This document shows positions 56,265 to 64,000 of a DNA stretch of 64,000 nucleotides, piece after piece (positions within the stretch are counted from its first letter, which is position 1; every line of letters begins with the position of its first letter). The position numbers were made by a program, and so were the translations under genes. The stretch is from assembly GCA_949316235.1 (NCBI GenBank), contig OX438750.1:19284865-19348864 (forward strand), in the 5' to 3' direction. The stretch comes from Oegoconia quadripuncta (taxonomy: Eukaryota; Arthropoda; Insecta; Lepidoptera; Autostichidae). The notes beneath the pieces were generated by a model. The model was not told where the DNA came from, made no database searches, and saw only the letters and a list, made by a program, of their open reading frames with translations.

Positions 56265-56592
56265 CATAATCATCATCATCATCATCTCAGCCCGTAAACA
56301 TCCGAGTGCAGGGATATAGGCCTTCCCTCTTATAATGACGGATATGGGCCATAGTCCACCACGCTGGCCCAATGCGGGTGGAGATTTCACATGCCTTAGA
56401 ATTTTTCATTTCTCAGGCATGCAGGTCTCCTCACGATGTTTTCCTTCATTCTAAGAGCAGCCGGATAAATGCATATAAGTAATTAAATTAAATTTAAAAA
56501 ACTCATTGGTACGTGGCCGGCCTGGGTATCGAACCCGGACCTCCCAAATTGGAAGATCGCGTCTTAACCGCTGAGACACCGACGCTCTTATG
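56265..56592 (-). repeat. SINE family B, near full-length
   Basis: The 3' ATC-repeat tail is at 56265-56285. The body holds 'ctggcccaatgcgggtggag' and 'tttctcaggcatgcaggtct'. The tRNA-like head at 56510-56592 reads in reverse 'gtatcgaacccggacctccc' and 'taaccgctgagacaccgacg'. The shared (ATG)n tail with the RTE elements suggests RTE-driven mobilisation. Confidence 0.8.
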
Positions 56593-56650
56593 CGACGTTG
56601 ATGACTATAGTACTTTAAAACAGGAGGTTCTCAATTTCTCTTCTTCTTTT

Positions 56651-56940
56651 TTATTATGCACGACGGGTTCGTACTTGACCTCAATCACACCTGATGTTAA
56701 GTGAAGATGAGGTCCAAGGTGGAAGCGTACTGGCCCAGAAATCCCAACACATTTGGGGTTTCCGTCATTTCGTCATTTGGGGGACATTCCTCAATATTAT
56801 TAACAGATTTTGATGATTTTTTTGATAGAGTCCGTCGCCTGAACATGAATTTGGTGGTACTCCGGAGATAGCGGAACATTACTGTAACCGGTTGTTTTGC
56901 CAATTTTTGAAGGTTCAATTATCATAAACGAAGTACTCCT
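56651..56940 (-). repeat. SINE family A 3' part followed by repeat E
   Basis: 56651-56772 is the family A tail in reverse ('gacgggttcgtacttgacct', 'caatcacacctgatgttaag'). From 56773 a repeat E-like stretch follows ('gatttttttgatagagtccg', 'ttttgccaatttttgaaggt'). Confidence 0.6.
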
Positions 56941-58624
56941 TTCTTAATTTATACAATAATATACCCGTAATATAAGCTGTATCACCTACAAATAATTTAT
57001 TGTAATTAAGTAATTGAGCGTTTGTTCAGATCTCAACAGTTTAGTTTATGATTATGATTAAAATGTAAACCCAAGTCATAAGCCATATATATTTTCTTAT
57101 GATCTTGGTACTCGGTCGGAATAGTAGATCGGGTGATCAGAGGGCTGGTAGCTACCTGGGTTAGCGCAAAAGTCTGGTCATGTACTGTAATAGTGAAAGT
57201 GTGTTGGTTGTACTGATTTGAATAACATTTGGCTCACTGTTAGCCCAAGAAGATGGCGTAGGATACCATTAATTTCAGTAAAAAAAATCCTAGGAATTAC
57301 TTACTAAGATTATCTAATCTTTTTGCAAAATACGTATTGTGCAATAAGTAATACCACGCGGGCGTAGTTTGTTACAGTTTTAAAATGGGGGGTAAACTTT
57401 GCTAAACTCCCAATCTATCTCCAGCCCTGTACCTCATCGGTAAGTGTCGACGCCACTCCACCGCTCATATTTCATTGGACCTAAATCCGTGTAATACATT
57501 CTGAGCAAGTGTCCACGCAATTCGCATCCTTGAATGGGCACCGTTCATCGATGACTGATGGCGTACATGTGGCGCCGGCACTCGGCAACTCATCGCCTTG
57601 ATGCTAGGGTTGCTACAATTTTACTATTGGATAAATATATATTTTGAGAAATCTTTGACTGTATTCACGCGGCTTTCTAGTGTCTAAATATTAGTATATA
57701 GACAAATTAGTGGTACAACTTATTCTAATGAGGATGGATTATGCGACAATAAAAGGCAAATAAATACGCAGTGGCCAATCAGATTGATTGATAGATAAAT
57801 TTAATGAAATTGAAATAATAATTGTCTCATCAAAATATTTGTCTCATCAAAATAACATATGGTTCTTCAAATAGGTACACGGGTGAACAGAACAAGTTGC
57901 AAAAACATAGTGTACTTCCCATCACATAACATCTAAGTCATCTAAAAATTTTCCTAGTCTTTAACGAATGAAAGTGACTTAACTCACCTAGTTTTTAAGA
58001 AAAATCTTTAAGAAACAGAAATCAATACATAATGACTATGATGTGTATTTCTGGTATTTTTATGCAAGATCAAGTTGATTTCGAAAATAAGAATATCAAC
58101 AATTATTCTACAGAAACCTATATTTGCCAACCCTGTGTAAGACGAGGGTTCTCTAAGATAATTATCTTTTTTACGGAACGCACCCGTTTTAATAACGTGA
58201 TAAATGCCGCGGAAGGCTTGTCGATGACGCGCGAGGAGGGAGAGGGGGGTATCCCGAACTTGCACTTTGATTAATACCATACTTGTTACTTTACTTTTAT
58301 TGTGCAACAGATGCTTTTTATATTTTGCGTAATTTTCTAAGCATTCCTTTCGATGATAAAGTGGGAATCGTGTTTTAATTTTACGCCGAATTAGCCACCT
58401 TGTTTCTTCGTCTACCGTTTATACTGTGATCAGTTAGATATTGTGAATTTTTCTTGTTTTCATTTTGCGTTATCGAAATAATGTCAAGGAGAAATCAGTT
58501 TTTAAGAGATTTTGGGTTGTATATTAACATAGATCGTACGACTTAGATGATGAAAGACAATAACTTCATTTTTCTTCTTCAATTTAAGATGCTCTTGTCG
58601 GTGTAGAAATGACCACGGCTATCT

Positions 58625-58925
58625 GCTTTCCACCCTCAATTTGATCTCTTGGTACGACACGATATTCACCTTTTATTTCACTTGGTCAAAGAAATTGTGT
58701 CTAGGTCTTCCCCTTCCTCCCTTTCCATCAATCTTTCCCTCAATTATGTTCTTCAAAAAATGTCGTGTCGTATCATGTAACCTATCATCTTTGCTCTTCG
58801 GTTCTCAACTATGGCCAACAGGCGTCTCTTGTTCTTTACCATCATTAACACCTCTTCACTTGTTCTCTTCTCTGCCAGGTTATTACCTCCATTCGTTTCC
58901 AGCACCACATCTCGAATGCCTTTAA
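58625..58925 (-). pseudogene. Non-LTR reverse transcriptase C-terminus
   Basis: Minus-strand codons read KAFEMWCWKRMEVITW, then (after stops and a frame change) KNKRRLLAIVENRRAKMIGY, RHD, and GKGGRGRPRHNFFDQVK. EMWCWRRM...RRxAxMIGHxxRHD...GxRGRGRPR is a standard C-terminal signature. Same element as 3195-3430 but longer. Several disablements. Confidence 0.8.
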
Positions 58926-59164
58926 CCTATGTAATGTAATAGAAGACAAACTCAAAAAAACACTTAAACATTTACATTTACTCGTCTAGTAAACAAGGAT
59001 GAGGTTATAAGTGGGGATTGTTTTTTATTTAGGGTATCGCTGACTAGGTCTTCAAAAATACCGAGGTTTGTCATTGCGACTTAGGGATTCCTTTACGAAA
59101 AGTTTTAAGCTCATTGACCATTTTTGTCAGGGTTAGGTACCCCTACTAGCTATACTGGTATTTA

Positions 59165-59469
59165 AGTACCTATTTGTTATCTACTAGATATAATATATTA
59201 AATTAGGAGAAAACTTATCATGCCTTTTGTCAGACTTTCTCAAATTCTACAATCTTGTGTTCTTCAAAAGCATGATAGTCACCTCAACGTTACAGAATTT
59301 GGTCAAAAGCGTGTCCAGTCAAGCTAAAGAAAACGTTGATTCCAAACTAGTAACAATGGCCTGTGTGATAGGATGTGGTACTACTTACTACTTTTTACAA
59401 GTTTCTACATATAAATCGATATGTAACAACCTGCTATCACTGTTTACCAAAGCAATAGATCAACTATAA
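59165..59469 (+). other. 100-codon open frame, probably fortuitous
   Basis: Open from just after a TAA near 59160 to TAA 59467-59469. It contains NLVKSVSSQAKENVDSKL and a hydrophobic centre. There is no early ATG and no family is recognised. Confidence 0.15.
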
Positions 59470-59892
59470 AAGCCCTAATTTGACGGTGAAACAAACACCG
59501 GACCCCTCTATCAGAAAGTACACATCTTCATAAAATAGTGCCTGTTATTGGCTATTATGACTCAATCGAATGTATGCAGAAGGGAATTTGAAGTGTCTGC
59601 TAGTAAATTGTAGGTTACGCTCCCCTTGCTTCCAATTATGGGTGGTGTAACATCCCTGTGGCCTTGTTTTATTAGGGAAATATAGCGGGTAGTATAAAAG
59701 TTTTCATATTTGATTGTTCTTTAACGTGTTTTAGTCCTGGTACGGTCGGGTAAACAAGTATGTGTGAGTTAGGTAACAGCTAACAATGCTAAAATTAAAA
59801 TTGGAACGTGTAACTTGTTATAAGTACATGCGGTGGCCAGTAAGATGAAGTAGTAGAACGCGCTGTCTGCCGTTAAGGCTTAAAAGTTGTAG

Positions 59893-60000
59893 AGTGGGTA
59901 CCACTCACCGGCAAGCGCAGCGTAGGACTTGCGCCACAAGGTGGACGGTAGACTTAATAATAAATAATAATAATAATAAATAATAATAATAATAAATAAA
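59893..60000 (+). repeat. RTE tail scrap and AAT microsatellite
   Basis: 'ccggcaagcgcagcgtagga' and 'caaggtggacggtagact' match the RTE tails. AAT/AAAT units then fill 59955-60000. Confidence 0.6.
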
Positions 60001-60009
60001 TATCTTTGC

Positions 60010-60249
60010 ACATACACACAGCGCCGTCTAGTTCCACACTAAGCAACTAAGCTTGTATTATGGATACCAGATGGTTGATAAACTACACAAATACATTTTT
60101 TTTTTGTAAATAAATACATACATAATAGAAAAACATCCATAACTCGCAAACACATGTCTGTATTCATCATACAAACATATTTCGGGATTCGAACCCGCGA
60201 CCTTTTGGTATAGCAGCAGAATTTGTAACCACTACACCAAACAGGTCGT
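60010..60249 (-). repeat. SINE family C variant, near full-length
   Basis: Reverse-complement blocks are 'cactaagcaactaagcttgt', 'attatggataccag', 'aaacatccataactcgcaaa', B-box 'gggattcgaacccgcgacc' and head 'ctacaccaaacaggtcgtc'. Confidence 0.75.
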
Positions 60250-61196
60250 CAATAGAATAGTAGGTGTAGATGCTGACAATTATTTTTGTAAATTTTTGAA
60301 AATATAAAATAAGATATAAATAAGAAATATGCTGCGATGCAACAAACATTTTACGAAAATATAAAATAGGTAGATGTAGTTTTCTTTTTTGAAACTAGTT
60401 CCCGTAATGTTTAATATTTCTGCACATGATTTGATAGCCACACTATACCTCAATCGAGCATACGAATGGTTATATAACATTTTTATCAATGATAGTGACA
60501 GATCCCATTTCCTCACTCCTCCTACTGTAAGCCAGGGTTAATAGTGGTACTCTACTCGGCGCCTATTGAAGGTAGACGAAGCCCTACGTGACTCTATTGC
60601 TATCTTGGACCCCAGACTAATTGAAGAAAAAATTTAAGGGTGAAAAAGTGGAAATGGGGAGTGTAGCTAATGTGACGCAAAAAGTCAAATAGGCTTACCT
60701 TATGGCGGAGAGACCTAAGTGAATCTTGACTCTAGTGACAGACAGAAGTCTATGTGCAAAATATTAGGAACTTTTGATTATATGGATAGGTACAACCCCA
60801 AAATGCGCGAATTGTCTTTTTTACACGAATAAATACTTAGCGTGATTTATATCGTTTCTTGGGTATGCCTAACCGGCGAACAGGCAAGTTGACGATCGTA
60901 AATTTATCTGAAATTATATCTAAATATATTGTCGGTAAAGTACGAATGTTTACATATTATGTTACTGAACAACGTTAGGCAAATTCATTAATATTTAATA
61001 GCATCTCCACGCTACGTTGTACGCTACCACTATTGTCGGTTTGTTTTAATTAACTTTGTCTGGTTTACCTTTGTAAACATTAAAGATACTTTAGTGTTTA
61101 CAAGGTTTTGGCATAACTAAGTAACTAACTTATATTTAGGTAAAACTTTTTCAATTTAATAATTAGGCTTTTTGGTCAAAACCATAGGTTTCAACA

Positions 61197-61275
61197 GCCT
61201 TACATGTCCCCACTATTGGGGCACAGCCTTCTCTCACTGAGAGTGGTGGATTGAATATCACGCGGGCCCAGTGCG
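61197..61275 (-). repeat. SINE family B-like fragment
   Basis: 'ccccactattggggcacagc', 'cttctctcactgagagtggt' and 'cacgcgggcccagtgcggat' correspond to the family B middle region. Confidence 0.45.
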
Positions 61276-61321
61276 GATTTCTTTTTCAAATATTTCGGAC
61301 ACTTCACCAACAATCTTGTCC

Positions 61322-61550
61322 AAAGCAATCAATCAATCAATCAATCAAATACTCTTTATTGCACAATTAACAAAAGCTACATGAAGAATACAGCGTACAT
61401 CATTAATCGCACAAAAAGGCGGCCTTATCGCTAACAGCGATCTCTTCCAGGCAAACCTTAGGGTAAAGATACAAGCTACCAGTAGGTGAGATTTGCACCA
61501 ATAGTAGCAATACGGGTGTATTTTATAGCAATCTAACACAACCCAACCAA
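61322..61550 (-). repeat. LINE 3' end with ATCA repeat
   Basis: (ATCA)n, then 'aatactctttattgcacaat', 'tacatgaagaatacagcgta' and 'caaaaaggcggccttatcgc'. Reverse-oriented 3' terminus of a CR1/Jockey-like LINE. Confidence 0.6.
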
Positions 61551-61689
61551 TCTGCTTTGAGCAGCACAGTTTTCTGTAAAAGCGGATGTGTGATGATTTG
61601 TGTCATGTCCGCCACACAACGATCCACCTCGACATTTAATTGGATGGGTATCTATCTTCCTACGACACATCATGATGTCACGACAGATC

Positions 61690-61895
61690 AAATGGGGTGG
61701 TCAGAGATATCCCAAACGCAAGAGATTGGCTGTTACAAACATTTTCTAAATTCAAACTCAAAAATATTTTTATATCGCATATTATAAAAGTAACATTTGA
61801 AAACGTTATGGCATACGATTATTATCGCTCATTCATAAGGCAGATTCCCCAGAGAAGAACAAGGAAGAAACTCAGGGGTTGCTCTTTTTAAATAA
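61690..61895 (-). repeat. Repeat D scrap joined to LINE 3' region
   Basis: 'ggtcagagatatcccaaacg' is repeat D inverted. 'ttcataaggcagattcccca' and 'gagaagaacaaggaagaaac' match 2410-2460. Confidence 0.5.
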
Positions 61896-63758
61896 GTATT
61901 TTTACAATTTATGATTCGACAAAGAAAAACAAAGAAAATAATAGACTGGATGTCACCGAGCGGTGCATGTCCAAGTAACTCTGTGTAAGCGACTGATATG
62001 AACAACAAGCGACAAGTGTTTTAACATCTTGTATCTACATTACTAATGTAATGTTAATATATTGACTTCTTTTAATGGTTGAAAAAACATCCACGGTTCG
62101 TATTTTGAATTATTCAGAAATGCTCATATGACGGGGGGTGTCCCCATATGGATGGGCCGGCGATGGCGCCGTTGAAACGTGCAAATCTATAGCATTTTTT
62201 TTATGTACTCTCGTAGTCGCTTATTACGTCATCCACGGGATGAGACGGGTTGAGGTCAGACCATAGAGAGGTGAGATTATGTAAAAAAGAAGGTTATTTT
62301 TTGATGATTCAATAAATAAATAAATATCTAATAATATACCTAAACAATTAGATTTTTGAGTTCCATATACTCGTATATTTTGCTCTTATACAACTCAGAA
62401 AATTCTTCATGTTGTAAATCTAAATATCTGAAAAAATTTACCCCGAACGATTTTAATTTAGTGAATTTTCGGTTTCTTTTGACAAAATTTTATCACGCTG
62501 CTTTTCAGTTACTTTCTATCTCTAATAGACTGAAGCAGATTAGCAAAGATGCAAATAACTTTAATTCCACCTAATATAAACTCAAAATTTAGAATGTGAA
62601 CTCAATCACGTAATAACACCGGAACGGATTATATGGACCATATTAAAGTGGTTTTTATCTCGAAATTTTAAATAAATCCAGCTCAGCTATAATCTGATTC
62701 CACCGGAAGGCCGGTAATTTAATAATTTATTAGGTAAACCCAAATAAGTATTTTAATCTGCTCCCGACTCTACATTGCTATGATAGCAAGACCTTTATCA
62801 AATATAGATATCTAAGTTATATCTAATAACATTGGACAAAGCTTGTAACTATAAAAATTGATTCAACCCTACGGCTAACAGTGAAAATTTAATTGTCATG
62901 CATGGAGGGTCATAATGACAAATGCACAAGCTGTGACGATCCGTCCCTTGAAGGAGACTAATGGCGCCATCTATCGTGAAGCCGCGGTGTCCTAATGTCC
63001 GTTGCCGACAGGTGCGCTCAGATGTCGCTATTGACTAATATATGCTGAACTCAAAACTGTACGCACATTGATTGATTTCAAATTTAAAAGCTTTTAATAA
63101 CAATTTGTGGTGAACAATATCTTAAAATATTAGTTTTAGAAGCAAATATAAAAATTAAAACATCGAAGGTTAATTCGTGTAACATTGAGCTACCTACCTT
63201 TTATGCGATTCAAGAAGTTCAAGCGTTTCTTTCTAGATGGCGCTATTATGGAAAATGTAGGAGGGTTGTAATAATTTAACGTATCACATCTATATTTTGC
63301 TATTTACTTCGGTTTCAAGAGGAAGTATTGTTACATTAGAATACACGGTTAACAGACCGATCTATATATATATGGGTGTTATAAAAGGCGACTAACGACT
63401 AAATGGGATAAACTTTTATATATCTATTGATTTTGTGTTCCAGTGTCTTCTATCTTTGCTTTAATTTTTTTCATGTTGTACAATAAAGTGCATACACACA
63501 AACAAACACGTTATAGAATCCAACTACCTACGCAAGTGTATAAAGGATTCATGTTAGTATACTTCTGGACATAGACTTGTAATATAAAATGAGAATCTGT
63601 AATTGGCATAACTTTGTCTTGAAGTTTGTGCTTTTGAATTTTTATTATTCCAAAAATAACAATAAATAAAAAAGATTCATAACACGCTATCTATTGACAT
63701 AAATTTGTGTCGAATGTATTTGGCTATGGAATAAAGTAATGACTGTATTGTTACGTAG

Positions 63759-63887
63759 GTCCTCGGCAAGAACGGCATTCGTGGCTGGCTGGACGGTACC
63801 ACGGAGAAGACGAATTGGCTGAAGTTGGTCCGCTCTACCAACTACCCACATGATGTCAACGTGCAGCACCTTTTGCTCGCTGGTCAA
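63759..63887 (+). CDS. ham: hamlet-like PRDM factor, coding exon 3 (PR domain, continued)
   Basis: This 129-base, 43-codon exon lies between 'gttacgtag' and donor CAA/gtatgt, phase 0 at both ends. It continues the YAWE motif of exon 2 with VLGKNGIRGWLDGTTEK, then TNWLKLVRS and NVQHLLLAGQ, residues 169-211 of the joined product. The order W-(L/I)-D-(G/A)...(N/S)W(L/M)Kx(V/I)R...N(L/V)...(A/L)xQ is the central part of PR domains. The last PR strand (a YxxxxxIxxGEELL-type end in the family) and the zinc fingers must lie further downstream. No truncation signs. Confidence 0.92.
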
Positions 63888-64000
63888 GTATGTACTCACA
63901 GATCATAAAAACATGGCATTTTTTCTTCAACTACTATTTTTGCGTTCGATCGCTAATTTGGTAACATAGGTGCCCTAGATAGAAGTGCACAACACTACAA
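63888..64000 (+). other. ham: Start of intron 3
   Basis: It begins GTATGT after exon 3 and runs to the window edge. AT-rich, with nothing else seen. Confidence 0.8.

Larger units (their letters stand above)
38373..63758 (+). other. ham: Intron 2 (25,386 bp), splitting the PR domain
   Basis: It starts GTAAGT and ends 'gttacgtag'. Phase 0 at both ends. Repeats and candidate frames inside are listed separately. Stretches without any recognised feature are 38373-39580, 40100-40670, 41625-43225, 43380-44055, 44700-46020, 47735-51880, 53325-54795, 56945-58620, 59470-59890, 60255-61190 and 61900-63758. They are mostly AT-rich. A somewhat mixed, non-repetitive stretch at 43670-43990 could be regulatory. 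Confidence 0.85.

Noticed and set aside
58641..58925. Pro/Leu-rich plus-strand 94-codon frame
   Set aside because: It is the antisense of the non-LTR reverse transcriptase remnant on the minus strand, whose motifs are clear.
59165..59469. Host exon with hydrophobic core
   Set aside because: No early ATG, no convincing splice sites and no recognised family; length is within the chance range seen elsewhere in the window.
61322..61348. CRISPR-like or regulated tandem array
   Set aside because: It is a four-base microsatellite at a LINE 3' end. No spaced repeats of CRISPR type occur anywhere in the window.

Overview
The window looks like nuclear DNA of a moth or butterfly (Lepidoptera). It is visibly AT-rich and gene-poor. 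It is crowded with decayed non-LTR retrotransposon tails, tRNA-headed SINEs, a 5S-rRNA-like SINE and palindromic MITEs of kinds familiar from lepidopteran genomes. No bacterial gene organisation, CRISPR array or operon is present. The species cannot be named from the sequence.

One host gene is supported. It lies on the + strand and runs off the right edge. Three coding exons join in frame: 28476-28545 (start ATG, ends in phase 1), 37939-38372 (completes that codon, ends in phase 0) and 63759-63887 (phase 0 at both ends). The joined product starts with a Ser/Pro-rich, then charged, N-terminus holding a SUMO-type motif and enters a PR (SET-like) domain. That domain is cut by a 25.4-kb intron right after Trp-Glu of a YAWEV motif. 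The best match is the PRDM3/PRDM16 class, whose insect member is the transcription factor hamlet (ham). The rest of the PR domain and the zinc fingers expected for this class lie beyond 64000.

Layout. 1-27 kb: no host exon recognised; repeats, a 319-bp near-perfect inverted repeat (9827-10521) next to unrecognised minus-strand reading frames (9700-10933) and a GC-rich block (10870-11045), and a few possible regulatory islands. 27.0-28.5 kb: probable 5' region of the gene, with a TATA/CRE/GC-box cluster and a second GC-rich block. 28.5-37.9 kb: intron 1, with a miRNA-like hairpin, reverse-transcriptase remnants, a 26-C run and SINEs. 37.9-38.4 kb: exon 2. 38.4-63.8 kb: intron 2, with a possible minus-strand exon near 46.0-46.35 kb, several palindromic elements and many retroelement tails. 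63.76-63.89 kb: exon 3.

No multi-gene system is visible. The features most worth following are the long inverted repeat and the reading frames beside it, the hairpin just after exon 1, the possible nested minus-strand coding segments, and the split of the PR domain by a large TE-filled intron. Repeat families were assigned by comparing copies within this window and from general knowledge of lepidopteran repeats. No database search was possible.
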